Source of the DNA: Serilophus lunatus
Lineage: Eukaryota > Chordata > Aves > Passeriformes > Eurylaimidae
Direction of reading: 5' to 3'
Assembly (NCBI GenBank): GCA_013399895.1
Contig: VXBA01002616.1
Location: forward strand, 192,767 to 256,766
Length of the DNA stretch: 64,000 nt
Position numbers and translations under genes: made by a program. Under the pieces are notes generated by a model. That model was not told the origin of the DNA and did not search any database. It saw only the letters and a list, made by a program, of their open reading frames with translations. Shown here piece by piece: positions 10,915 to 23,240 of this stretch; position 1 is the stretch's first letter, and every line of letters begins with the position of its first letter.

Positions 10915-11926
10915 TGTAATGGTTTGACCCTGGATGCCAGGTACCTACTAAAATTATTCTCTCACTTCCCCCTGCAAACAGGCAGAGGAGAGAAAATATA
11001 ATGAAGAGTTTCATGAGTTGAGATAAGGACCATGAGAAATCCTTTACTGATCACCATCATGGGCAAAACAGACTTCAAGTGAGGATATTAATTGAACCTA
11101 TCAGGATCAGAGTTAAGAATGAGAAAAAAATGTTAAAGACACCTTCTGCCCACCTCCTCCTCCCAAGTTCTACATCCTCCCCCTCTTCTCAGAGGTGCAG
11201 GGAAATGGTGAACAGGGGTTATCAGTTGCTGTTTCTGCTGCTGCTCAGGGTGAGGAGTCCTTCCCCTGCATCCCGTGGGGTCTCTCCATGGAAGACATGA
11301 ACTTTTCTAGTGTGAGTCCCTCCCACGGGAGACAGTCCTTCACAAACTGCTCCAGTGGGAATCCATCCCAGTGTTCTTCAGACACTGTTGCCACATGGGT
11401 CACTTTTCCGCAGGTTGCAGTCCTTCAGGCACAGGCTGCTCCAGTGTGGGCCCCACAGGCCACAAGTCCTACCAGGAAAGCCTGCTCCAGCGTGGGCTCC
11501 TCCTCGGGCTACAGGTGGATCTCTGCACTCCTGTGGTCCTCCATGGGCTGCAGGGGCACAGCTGCTCCACCATGGTCTTCCCCATGGGCTGCAGAGGAGC
11601 CTCAGCTCTGGCACCTGGAGCACCTCCTGCCCCTCCTTCTCCATGGGCCTTGGTGTCTACATTGTTGTTCAAAGGCTCTCACCCTGCTCCTCTCCGACTC
11701 CATCTTCAACCTCTCCTTAACTTCTTTTCCTTCCTTCTTAAACATGTTATCATAGAGGTGTTACTATCCCTCCAAATTGTCCTGACCTTGGCCAGCAGTG
11801 GGTTTGGCCTGAATCTGGCTGGCATTGGCTCTGCTGGACATGGGGGAATCTTCCAGGACTTTCTCAAAGAAGCCTCTTTATAGCTGCTCCCCACCTCCAA
11901 AATCTGGCCACAGAAAACCCAATACA
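10915..11926 (-). mobile_element. Probable solo LTR of a bird endogenous retrovirus
   Basis: The 1012-bp block is much more GC-rich than its flanks. Its interior is built from diverged repeats of the type CTGCTCCAGTGTGGGC and CCATGGGCTGCAGGGG, which I know from memory as a very common LTR in bird genomes. It starts TGTAATGG and ends AATACA, the TG...CA termini of an LTR. It is flanked by TTGCT (10910-10914) and TTGCA (11927-11931), a 5-bp target duplication with one mismatch. Orientation is inferred as minus: read that way, a TATA-like TTTAAG region (near 11737-11746) comes early, and the position expected for the poly(A) signal (near 11090) is late and decayed. No gag, pol or env sequence lies next to it, so it is a solo LTR. 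The overlapping ORFs inside it (such as 11195-11755 and 11371-11883) are by-products of its composition. Confidence 0.75.
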
Positions 11927-11931
11927 TTGCA

Positions 11932-13560
11932 GTTGGTCCCATCCTTTTCAGTTCAGCACTCAGGTTCCATTTAATGCACGTCCTCATTGGGCCAATAAAT
12001 ATCTGATGTTTTTCTAATGCAATGACAGAAATTAAAAAAGTATTTTGTGACCTGTCCACAGTGATTCCAAATTCTTCTGCTGTATTCTAAAACTGAATGG
12101 CAAGTGATGCAAATGAAACCGTTTCCCTTTCCATCTTGCTGTCTGAATGTAAAGCTGGGTCTAAGACCCGTAGACATCCATCAGTCTGAGACACTGTAAC
12201 AGATATTTTGGTCTTCACATGCACGTTGTTCTTTGTAAGAGAGAATTTGCTTTGGTGCTGAATGTTTGGTTTTCCTTGCTTGCCTTTTACTTCTTTTACT
12301 AGAGTGATTTCCAGATCTGGGAAAAGCAGATGTTTTGGTTAAGCAGAATGGACATAGTAAATGTTTTAACTAATAATCATCTGTGCCCTTTTAGTATCTG
12401 GGCTACATCAGGCAACATATTTATTTGGAAGGTTGAGTTCCTTGGTTTATCTGTTTGCTTCAGATTTACTCACTGATGATAATTTGTATGTGTTTAAGAA
12501 GAGAAAGTATTAAAGGAAAAGCACTGAGATTAGCCATTGTCCATCCATTAAACAGACAGATAAATATTTGTTGAATATGGATATTTGAAATGCAAAACTA
12601 ATACTAATACAGCATCAAGGTGCAGCATCAGAACCATACGAGAACACTAAATCCAGAATTTAACAAAAAGAAAAATTATAAACCATATAACAGTGCAGGA
12701 AAATAAAATAGACAAGCACAAGAAACAGTGTAGAAGCTACAGCTCTTTATCTTCCTCAGCTAGTGTTTCTGTCTCCTACTACACCAGGGTTTCCTCCACA
12801 TGGTCCTGTGTCTTCAAGCCTGCATTGATTCAGGATAGTCCTGTTCAAATTCGCACAGAAAATGTACGAGCATTACAATGATTCTTAAGTCCTCCTCCTC
12901 CCTCCCCTATAGCCATACTAGCTACAGAAATCAACAGAATGCTAGCAACTGAGTAAACACTAACAAAACAAACCACTAGTGCTGCAATTGGATGGTAGGA
13001 GGATCAGAAACACCTCACTAAGCAACTCCTTATTGTATTTATGTCTGAGTTTGAATGCAGTTCCTCTAGACTCTTATGATTTGTTATAGCCCTTTCACAT
13101 CCCAATTATAACAAACTCTTCCAACTTCTCTTCCTGGGGCAGGGAAATACCCTTTGTTGGTGGTGGTAAGTTGGTACTGTGTCCTGTTTTATTCCTCCAC
13201 TTCTAATGGGAACTAAATGCATAAAGATATTTCCTTTACCCAATTCTGTGCCAGTGCTAACTTGACTTTGAATCAGTTGTAGTTTGTTATTAGCAAACAA
13301 ATATCAAAACTGAAGGCTAGCCTCAAAAAAGCATCTGCATTCCACTGGCACCCATGCACACCTTGGTTTTGGAATACTGCAAATCAGATCTGCCTTAGGT
13401 TATTGGAGGACAAGGTACACTGATCTCTAGATAAATTGGCTTTGCTGAGCTGTGCTCCCTGCAGCTACAGTGCTGCTGCTATTACTACACTATACTGAAA
13501 ACAAGTAGGAACTTACCTTGGGGCCAAACAAGGTTATCTAGTCAGATCTCCCAAACAGCA
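11932..13560. other. Non-coding stretch, no gene seen
   Basis: Ordinary AT-rich sequence after the LTR. No exon, RNA gene or repeat could be supported. Confidence 0.5.
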
Positions 13561-13565
13561 GAAAC

Positions 13566-13850
13566 CATAGAATTCCAGAGTAATCTATGTTCTAAGGCTG
13601 GAAGAAATCTCAGGAGGTCATCTTATGCAACCCCTTCTTCAAAACAGGACCAGTTAAGATGAAATTGCACAGGGCCTCATGGATTAATTTCCATGTCAGT
13701 GGAAACTAATTGACTTTAAAAATTCCAGGAATTGAGAATCCTCCGTGAATCCACTACTCTTTCTGTAACCAGTTGCCACCCTGTTCGTCGTTGTTCTCGG
13801 TTTTGTTGCTTTTAGTTTTCCCAAAGGTTCATTTTTTAGCCTGTATTTCA
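13566..13850 (-). mobile_element. Old CR1 LINE 3' fragment
   Basis: The left edge (CATAGAATTCCAGAG, then GGCTGGAAGAAATCTCAGGAGGTCAT and a CAACCCC block; split here for length) is the diverged antisense of the CR1 3' end. Weaker CR1 3'-UTR similarity continues rightwards (GAATCCTCCGTGAATCC, CTACTCTTTCTGTAACCAGT). Divergence is high, so this is an ancient, dead copy. The right boundary is approximate. Confidence 0.65.
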
Positions 13851-16800
13851 CTATCATTAGCATCCTCTATTTTAACTTAGGTTTCTTATTTGGATACTGC
13901 CTGGCAATTGCTATCATCACATAACTTTTTTGAACCAGATTGAGCTTCATGAATACATTACTGTATTATATTTTTCTTGTTCCAATTGTTCTTGCAACCC
14001 TGCTCTGGGCTTTCTTTAAACTATCAACATGCAGATAACAAGAACAACTGTAAAATCTTGCATAAGAGAGCTGGTCACAGAGACAAATACAGAGCTAATG
14101 TATGCCTTTGCTACCTAAAGTCTGTATTCCCCTTTATCCAAGATTTATAATAGCACTTTTGCAAATGGCATCTTGATGGTAATTCATACTCGAGTTAGCT
14201 GTCTGCCAGGAGCCTCAATTTACTCTTCCCCAGGAAAGCCATCCACATCCTACAAGAACATTTCTAGGTATAGGACAGACATATTATCCTGTGATTCCAT
14301 GAATTTGTTTGTGACTTTCTTGTGAAATGTTTCAAGCATACTAAACAGCCTTCTTCAGTCATTGCATCACTTAGGCATTCTTTGTGACATCTGCAAAATT
14401 GGCCAGTAGAGATTTAATGTTCTTTCCAGACATTTATATAATGTGATAATTGTCTCAGCACCAGGAAAAGGTCTTTCATGGTCTCGGTAAACACCAGATC
14501 ATTAGTGATTCTCTCTTTGCATTTATTCTTTAAGAAATTGTGTTTTCTATTATTTTATTTAGTATGTGCAATATTGATACTTTATTTTTCTCTTTCCTTA
14601 ATCAAATCAAAGTACTGGAAGGTCCAAATGAAATGTTTTACAAAAGTTGAACTGTATTGTATTCCTATTAATTTCATGGCCTGATGTAAATGTCAGAGTT
14701 GAGGCCACATATGTGGGAGAACAATCTCTCCACATTCCATCAGTATGTAAAGTGTGAATCTTCATTTGAAAACCTCTGATTAGAAGAAAGTTGTTCATGG
14801 AAATTTTTCAGTTGCTCAGGTTAAGAGGCTTTATAATAAAATATACGATTATCATGCAGTCATGAATTTCCAGATGAACTGTTCTCTCGCACAAATATTA
14901 AAAGCTGCACAAATTTGAACTACACTGTGGTATTTCACTGCTTATAAAGAAGAGAAGTTTAATTTTGTGTGTGTGTGTTTGCTTGATGTTTTCCTTAAAA
15001 GTTTATCTTAAGTCAAGGAAGGGAAATATTTACAATCACACTGGAACAATAGCCTGGAACTAAGGAAGGGAAAGTTTAGGTTAGGTTTTACTAAGAAGTT
15101 CTTAACTCAAGTAGCCCTAGATTCCTGATGAAGTCTTTTGAGACAGTTTCATGGAAGATTTCCATTATTTGTGCAGGTGAGATGCTCAGAAGGAACGCTC
15201 TATTAAAAACACAACCTTGTAAAAGTCAAATACTAGGCAATCATCACTTTTTCATACAACCATTCCTTCTCTAGAACTTTATTAATGAGACAAAAAGGTA
15301 TTTAAAATCTAAGTAAATTTGAAAACCCTACATACACTTCAGAATCTATTAAAAATGACACCTCAGTGAAAAAATCCAGGTCCAGATTTATATTAGTCAT
15401 GTTAACAGGAATATTTAGGTGATGGGCTCTTGAAAGTCTCGCCTACACTGTATGGACCCTTGCGAGTGTCCTAAGGACACACTGACCTTCAGGGCTGCCA
15501 GCACACCAAAAATTAAACAAAAGGATCAAGAGATTTTAAGGTGCAACATTCTGTGATTTTTTGAAAGGGACAAAAGGCATTACCAGAGAAGTCAGGAGCT
15601 CCTTACTTTATCAATTCTCTGCTAAAATATTCCATTCACTTTCTTATTTAATTCTATTAACTTATTAAAAGAAATAAATGGAGTTTATTTAACAAACTGA
15701 TCAAGTTTACTATTAAGCCAGAATTTAGACATGTCCTATGGCATGAAAATCAGTTTTCCTGGTTGTACCACATAAAATAAGATAGGAGTTCGATAGTTCT
15801 TGTTCTGAAGCAAGTCCCTTTTATGTGGCAAAAATGTTGCAGATTTACACCAGTAGAAAAGTGTTCAATCTATTCTGATTAAAGATACCTGAAGTAATCA
15901 GCTTCTATATTATGAACACTCTTTTCTTCCTTATTGTCACATTGATGTTTAACAATTGCAGTTCTCTTCCATAGAAACATCTGTCTGAGCTGAAGGGAAA
16001 AAAATTCTGAGTTAGATAACTTTCAGGCATTAGTTACTTTCTGATTTTAGAGGAGTAAGAATAATGACTTTTGGCCTGCTGGGTACAGGATCTACTACTA
16101 GCAAAGACAAAAGTACTTATTCCCTGAACCTGCAGTCTTCTGTGAGTGTGACATACGTCAAGGATTGAAGAAAGAGTAAAACTTGTCCCTCTAGTGTATT
16201 GTTGCAAAACATTTAGGTCTCTAGCCTGCTGAGGTTTGTCCGTGGCTTCATTGTTATCTCTTCTGTATCTTCTATAGTATGTTTTTACCATGCTAAGTAC
16301 ACCTTTTAGAAAAGGACACTTGTCTTGGTGATTTTTCTTAGAATTATAGACTTCTGGAGTGGAAAAGATTCCATCTGACAATACAATAATTCTTACAGAG
16401 TGAAAGGTAAGTACTAGATTATATTTAATTTCTGTTTATCAAAGCTTTTAAGAACTATCTTAAAAGTATTTATTCACATTGTTAAGATCTGTATTTTTAC
16501 TATAAAATTTAATTTTATATCTGTGTATATCCGTTAGTTTTCATTATATATTTTTGGATAACAATAACATTCAGAATATCTAGTTTTAAGAAGGTCAGAT
16601 CAGATAGGCAAAAATTATTGCAAATAGTCACTAACCAAAATTTTCTCCTGGGAGATGACTTTCAAATAATTCATAGTCAAGATAATTCAGGTATTTTTAT
16701 ATTTTTTGAGATTTATTGCCTAAATTATTCTGAGGACATTAAAGAAAATAGAATTGTTTTATGCCACAGCATTGAATGCAATGCTGCAAATTATCTCCAC

Positions 16801-17200
16801 TAAACTTTGGAGGGAGACTGTGAGGAGCATGTACAGGAATCAGTACCAAATCAGATGCAAATCTGGAAATTTACATTAAGACATTGACCATAAGAAGTTT
16901 GCATTAGAATGGCCACATGCAGTGTGAGTATATCAGAAAATATTTAGCATTTATTTGGAATGTAGCTGCCTGTATCTTACAGTCCTTTGTGTAGGAGACA
17001 GTGAAAGAATTCACATTGAGAAAAAGATACTTATGAATTTAAAGGAAAAGCATAGTTCTTCTATGCCTTTCTAGGGAAAGTTGGTGTTTGGCCTAGGAAG
17101 GTGATAGTAAAGGGAATTTAAGTTGTTTGGAAGTATATGCACATTGTAATGTAGAATACTGGCCTGACACCCAGCTTCTTGCCCCTGCTAACAATCATCT
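13851..17200. other. Non-coding stretch, no gene seen
   Basis: AT-rich DNA. The longest ORF (minus strand, 16034-16381, 115 codons) has no recognisable motif or convincing splice sites and is treated as chance. Confidence 0.5.
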
Positions 17201-17231
17201 CAGACTACCCAGCTGCACTCCGGGTAGTCTG
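17201..17231. repeat. Perfect 10-bp inverted repeat (hairpin)
   Basis: CAGACTACCC and GGGTAGTCTG are exact reverse complements around an 11-base loop (AGCTGCACTCC). The stem is relatively GC-rich for its surroundings. Confidence 0.8.
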
Positions 17232-17725
17232 TGGCTGGTAGTATACACCTCAGGCATAGGGTTGGGTTTTTTTCCTATAAAAAGGAAGAAAAGGGTTTGA
17301 GCCTAGGCCATCAGTTTAAGGGTTGACTGTAGGTCTCTCACATACAAAGTTGTCTATTAACAAAGCTTGAGTATAAATGGGGTGAGGAAACATCAGCTTT
17401 ACATATATTTTGAAAAAAATGTATCTTCTGATGAGTTTTGAATGGAACTGGTCTCAATAGGCTTAGAATGATACCAGTGAACTAAAAGAGACCCACCTTG
17501 ATACCCTCAGAATGCCTTCAGACTGGCACTACAAAAGAAAGGTTGAAGGACACCTTGCTGGGTGGTCTCAGAAGGTTTTAGTCATTTTCAGGTTCTTCAC
17601 TTATTATCTGTTAATTGCCACTGAAGTTTCATATCAGCGTTGCTTTATTCAAGCATATATTGCACCAAATATTAAAAATATCTGAATAAACTGGCCACTT
17701 TCAGGATATTTTCTGTGCATTTGGA

Positions 17726-17747
17726 CCAAGGTGCATTTGCACCTTGG
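17726..17747. repeat. 22-bp near-palindrome
   Basis: CCAAGGTGCA and TGCACCTTGG are exact reverse complements separated by only TT, which makes a near-perfect palindrome. A further partial copy (CAGGTGCA) follows directly. It could be a dimeric transcription-factor site or a chance cruciform. Confidence 0.8.
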
Positions 17748-17939
17748 CAGGTGCAAAAATCCACATATGTAGCACTTGATACCATGGCATGTAAGAGATT
17801 ATTTTTCTCTGGTTCACAGATACAGAAAGATGTAAAATAGACAGATGAAAACATCCTAATGCTGTTTATGCTTGTTTTATCAAGATTATTTTGTGCAGAT
17901 TATAGGGCAATTTATTCCCAGTAGTTTATTTGCGGAAAG

Positions 17940-18080
17940 GGGTTATTAGCTCTGTTAGATCACGGTGCTGATATCACCGAGGTCACGTTTGATCCCTGTA
18001 GGGGCCATTCACTAAGAGCTAGACTTAATAATCCTTGTGAGTCCCTTCCAACTTAAAATATCATGTGAAATCCTGTGAAA
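17940..18080 (+). mobile_element. tRNA-Ile/CR1 composite SINE, TguSINE1-like
   Basis: The head (GGTTATTAGCTC, GTTAGATCACGGTGCTGATA, ACCGAGGTCACGTTTGATCC, CTGTAGGGGCCA) aligns by eye with tRNA-Ile, including the anticodon arm region and the B-box/T-arm. It is followed by the CR1-derived tail (CTAGACTTAATAATCCTTGT, then GTCCCTTCCAACTT) and degenerate copies of the CR1 terminal octamer (ATCATGTGAAATCCTGTG). It has the same architecture as the copy at 7.8 kb but the opposite orientation. The A-box region carries deletions, so it is not a working tRNA gene. Confidence 0.82.
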
Positions 18081-21000
18081 ATAGCATGTCCTCCCTGGAA
18101 GATAAGAAAATTTGGATTTGCATTTAAATCTCACAGCAATTCAGTCTGCCTGCTAGTCTCTGTTAGAGTATAAATAGGAATTCTGATCACTTCAAATTGC
18201 TGTTGGAAGAATATTTTGTCTTAAAACTCTTTCAAATATGCTTTTGCTTTATACCATTTCTACAAGTAGCATGTTTCCCTAAGCCATCTGAAACTCCTGT
18301 CTTCAGAGACGGAAAATGCCACATGAAAGCTTTGGCACAGACACCTTCAGGATAAAAGATGCCTGTTCATTTTCTCTTCTAAGTTCAATCTAGGTATCAC
18401 AACTCAGTATGTTGTATTTGTATACAGATTCTGAGCTCCATCTTGGATGTCTTTCAGATGAACTCCCATGGAATCCCAAGCAATCTTTCTGGCAGAAGAT
18501 TTTCCAGTAAGGAATCAAATCCATCATACAAGGGGAGGACATTTTGAAAATTAAGAGTATATTTCAACAAACAAGGCTCACAGCCTTACCCTCAAGGTCA
18601 AGCCCCAGTTTTTCAGCCCAGTGATAGGGACTGTTTGATTTAAAAGAAACTGCATGCCAACTCTTTGGAGATGAATAACTGAAGTTTCTATGCTTGGTAT
18701 GTTACTTGACAATCCCTTGTATCAAACTTTGCTACTCTGTCCATTCTGATACTGTCCCAGATCCTGGCTTTATAAATCACTCATCAAATTCGTCTATTTT
18801 TGACATCCAAGGTTCTGATTTTTCTGACTTATGCTCCCCTTCTTTTTAAGGTTAAGAAAATGTCTCTCCAAGTTGTACAGTCCAAATTCTTGTCTTTGGA
18901 AAACAAAGCTAAAAACCTCCCCTGCTGGAGCAACAAGGCAATGGCTGAAAAAGGAAGACAAGCATACACTTTGAAGAATTTTTAAATGCAGACTAAGTAC
19001 CTGGTTCACAGGCTTTTCTCTTAACCAGTTTCATGAGTACGTGGATGGCAACTTGTTTATAATTCTCAGGGACAAGCAGGGCATATATAAACAAACATTC
19101 AAGTTGAGCATGGTATTGATGATATCAGGAGAGTGAGTAACTAACTCCTTAGAGAATTCTCCTTCTCAGCTGGTGTTTGTGACTAAGCTGAAATGAATGT
19201 AATGTAGAAGTGTAATACAAAGAGTAACTGTGAAAATAGAGAAGCATGTATAACAGATTGCACATAACCCTGTGAAAAAAAGACACAGATTCACCTCCCT
19301 GTGAACCTGCTGAACCCACTAGGGTTGCCTGGGGATAAGTGAAATACAAACCTGATCCATTTGGTTTATTGCAGCCTCTGGCAGTCAAAATGTAATTTCA
19401 ACCGAATCAGAACAGTAGCAATTTATCCTTAACTGACACAGATGGAAGAGATGACTCAAGGAGAAATGAACCAGTAATATATTTTGGAGCAAAAGGATAT
19501 CTTTGGCTGTTTTTGAATTCCAAAACAAAAAGGAATGTAATTTGCTCCCCCTTTTGTAGCAGCTGAGGATAGTTCCGTGTGAAAACAGTAGCTGTAAAAG
19601 GGCCATCCTGCTACATTAAGCATTTCCTTCCTTTGCTGTGGCAATCACGGACATGGCTCTTAAAATGGAAATTCAAGTTCTCGTTTCTTGATATCTTTTT
19701 ATACTTCTGTTGAAACCAAAGTGTAGCCTTGACACCTATACATTGGTCATGGAATTCTTTTGACTGGGAAATAGGTTCTGCTCTGAAAAAGCAACTGGTA
19801 AAAACACTGGTTTGTACCCTTGTACACCCTGGGCCACTTCTCTTTGTGGTCCTGGGGCATAAACAGGAAGTGTCAAAGAAGCCTAAAGGGCCTAGGACAA
19901 GGTCTGAGGAATTCTTTCTGGCTAGATCTCTCAGCTTCCACACTTCTGCTTCTAATCAGCAAATAAACTTTCACATACTGGTGAAAGCACATTAGAAATA
20001 AAGCAATCTAGATCAATGCTGGTTTTACACCAAAATGTTTTCTGTGGACACGTCAAGAACAACTGCTCAGCTACTTCCAGCTCATGTGCTCTATGCTGCA
20101 TTTACCTGGTTGAGAGGCAAACACAGGTAAAGAACCTTGTTATTGCCTATCAAAAAAGTGAGAGCACTTCTATTGCAGTCATAAAGGCCAGATGATAGAA
20201 ACCAGGCAAGACTGAAATGCAATTACTGAGCTTTAAGAAGAGAAACAGTTGATTCAAAGTAACTCAATGGACAAGATGACCTATTGTTTCAAGAGATGGA
20301 AAGTGCTGTTCAGCTGAGATTTAGAAATACTTCTTTCTGTTTTCTAGGTGAGGCACAATAATTGCCTTAGTTCTCAGTTTGGAAGGAATTGCTAATTCTT
20401 TGGAAGAAGTATATGATGTATGTCACATCTAATTTTTAACTCAGTCCAGTGGAAATAAATCAATTCCAAAATGTCAGTGTTGGATCTACTTCCACGTATT
20501 TTATTCATAAAATAGAATAACTCCAAAATAGAGATTCCTTGAAAGATAAGATCTTTTTTCCCATCTGGCTCTTTTTCAGACCTTTTTTTAATTAGCAGAT
20601 ATTTTACTAGAAATCAAAGTAGAAAGGCAGTACCAAACATCATGTCCCCTTTTGTCACCACACACTACAATGTAAAACTGCGTATGGAATCCTGCAGAAT
20701 TGAACAACGGGTTATAGCTTAGAGAGAGAAGCCAAAAGATTTTTGGAAGATGGAAATCACCTTATTTTATACTTTCTATTTGTTTTTTAATCTAGGAAAA
20801 GTATAAACGAATTTCTTATCCAGGTTTCCCGAGACATCCATTTAGATTTGGGTTTATTCCTCTGACTTTCGGGTTATTTATAAGGTCCCTAAGTTACCAG
20901 CTCATTTGTTCTAGATTATGTCCATATTTAATAGATAAGTAGGTGAATTCCAAGCATGATTTTGGCTTAAAGGTGGTTGTCTATTAATGTGCCTTTCTCT

Positions 21001-23094
21001 GCATTGATCAGAAAACAGACTGAAGAAAAAGGCAACTCAAATAAGCACTTGAAGTTAAGTGGAATTAATCCAGACCTGCAGGTCTTTGTTTTACCACTGA
21101 CCCTATCTCCCTATACTTCTTTTCTGTATACACTTCATGTTTGAAACTAAAATTAGTAAACATACTTGTTTTAGGATTGCCAGACTTTAATTTCACTGCC
21201 TATTTATTTAACTGGAGTTTTCGATCTTCTCAGCGTTCCTTCAGGAATGGACATTTAAACTGAAAGTTCACATTTTCAACAGGATGCTCAAAATTCATAC
21301 ACACCTATTTAGAAACAAACCCAATAGATGTGAGTCATGTTTCCTCATGCAACTCTGTATATTAAAACTTAGATCTGTCCAAGGTACGTATGCAAATTTG
21401 CCTTCCCCTTATAAGCTGTATTACTTGTACCAATGTTCATTGCACAAGAACTGGAAAAGAAATTTTGAAGTGGATTGTGTTCATGTAATAGCCTTAGAAG
21501 CATTTTTTTTCCAAAAGTACGCCTAATTGATGTTTCAGGCTCCGATAATTTTTCCTGTTTGATCCAGGAAGATAAAGCATGCATTAATGGGTGGAACATA
21601 AAAAGTAAATCATGGTTCTTCCATTTTGCTCCCTAGTGTCTCGTAAAATTTCTGTCATAGGAAGCAAATTACTTCAAAATGTGCTATATTCCTAAAGGTG
21701 AGCTCTATAAATTAAGTTTTACAATTCAATTTTCATAAAAAGGTGTCAAAGGAGAGATGTCAGTGCACATCAGTCAATGAGTTCTTGTGTTTTATTATAT
21801 TCCTTCAAACAAATCATCTTATTCTGAGGTTTTTTGGGGAATCTAAGCTTTGTCTTAGGTCCCCGCATACTTCCACAACTCTAATATTTCAACTGATTTT
21901 AAGGTAAAATTTGTGATTTTCTTCTTGTGCTATATCTTTTGCACTAAGCACTAACTGCTCAGTGTTCTGCAGGCCTTATCTGCAGCTCTTGGTGCCACTG
22001 TACAGGAGTGAGTATACAATGACTAAGCAGCTCTCTAAACAGAAAGAGAATCCTCTCTGAACAGAAAAGAGTTTTCTAAACAGAAAGCTGAAGCATGATC
22101 TCAAGCAAAGGTCTACTTTTCCCTGGAATCTTTCTAACCCTTAGAGTGTTTATTCAGACAATTCCATCAGCTGTCCATATTGAAGGCAATGAACGCTTTG
22201 CCTGTTAAACTCAGTCGTGAAACCTTGACTTCAGTGATCCTGGTGACTGAACTTGCTCCTCCCAGCTGTGACTACCCAAGCATATGTCTCAGCTGAGATG
22301 TGGTAGTGACAGAATTTGGGGTTTATCAAACAGTCCTCCTGCCTTCATTTCCCACCAAGAATTCCTAGGAGCAGGCCTCTGGTATCAGATGACAGACTAG
22401 GACAGTGAACAGGTGCACGTACTAGGGTGACACTCTTTACCTGCCTTTTGGTTTGCACAGAAGGGTTTTGTAGACAGACTGGACCGTTTGTGATCACTAG
22501 GGCTCCCATATCTTCCATATCTGACTTGGGGAAGAGGGCAAATGCAAAAGCACACAATTAAGTGCTTGCCAGTTTGAATTGATACAATCAGACTCTTTCA
22601 CCACGGCTTAATAGTTTTGGAAACAAAACTCTTCACCCTTCTTTTTCCCCTACATGACTATTCAAACTGTTTCATTTTTTCAGAAATTTTTCAATCTGAA
22701 TGTTCAGGTCTTGTCTTTTCTTAAGTGAAAATACATCAACATCTGCATGCAAAATCATAAAAACTTAGTAGTTTTAATAGCATTCTCACTTTTAAGTATT
22801 AGCTTATACTTGACTGTTGGGAGTCCCTCACCTCCTTGTCTGCATTAGTCCCATACACCTGAGGAACTGACACATTCCACAATGCCAGGAAAGGACAGCA
22901 ACTTGATATTCATCATAACTTCAGATTCCTGTTTACCATTACTCTACACTAGGTCCTCAACAAATAAAAAGGAAAACATCCTGTCTCAAAGAGTTTTGCA
23001 ACATAAAAACATCAGGAAGAGTCCAAGGGCAGATGGCAGAGGATGCGGAGTACAAAGAAGGAAATCAGAATGCTAGTAGCTTCTCCTGCCATGA
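18081..23094. other. Non-coding stretch, no gene seen
   Basis: AT-rich DNA with only short ORFs. The longest (minus strand, 19611-19943) has no recognisable domain. No RNA gene or transposon is supported. Confidence 0.5.
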
Positions 23095-23240
23095 AATATC
23101 ACAGATGGTAACATTCAAGTTCAGATTGGGCAGAGTTACCTTATCTGGCTGAAGATGTCGCTGCTCATTGCAGGGGAGCTGGACTAGATGACCCTACAGA
23201 TCCCTTCCAACCCAAACTATTTGATGATTCTGTGCTCTTG
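23095..23240 (+). mobile_element. CR1 LINE 3' end
   Basis: The sequence TGAAGATGTCGCTGCTCATT, then GCAGGGGAGCTGGACTAGAT, then CCCTTCCAACCCAAACTATT and the terminal GATGATTCTGTG is a clear, moderately diverged CR1 3' UTR with the ATTCTRTG-type end. It is 5'-truncated, as most CR1 copies are. The left boundary is approximate. Confidence 0.85.

Noticed and set aside
11195..11883. Overlapping 120-186-codon ORFs suggesting a gene
   Set aside because: They lie wholly inside the LTR-like repeat. Several frames are open at once and the translations follow the nucleotide repeat units.
16034..16381. 115-codon minus-strand ORF
   Set aside because: No motif, no conserved-looking segment and no convincing splice sites; it is within chance expectation over 64 kb.
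17940..18013. tRNA-Ile gene on the + strand
   Set aside because: There are deletions in the A-box/D-arm, no intact cloverleaf, and a CR1-type tail follows directly.
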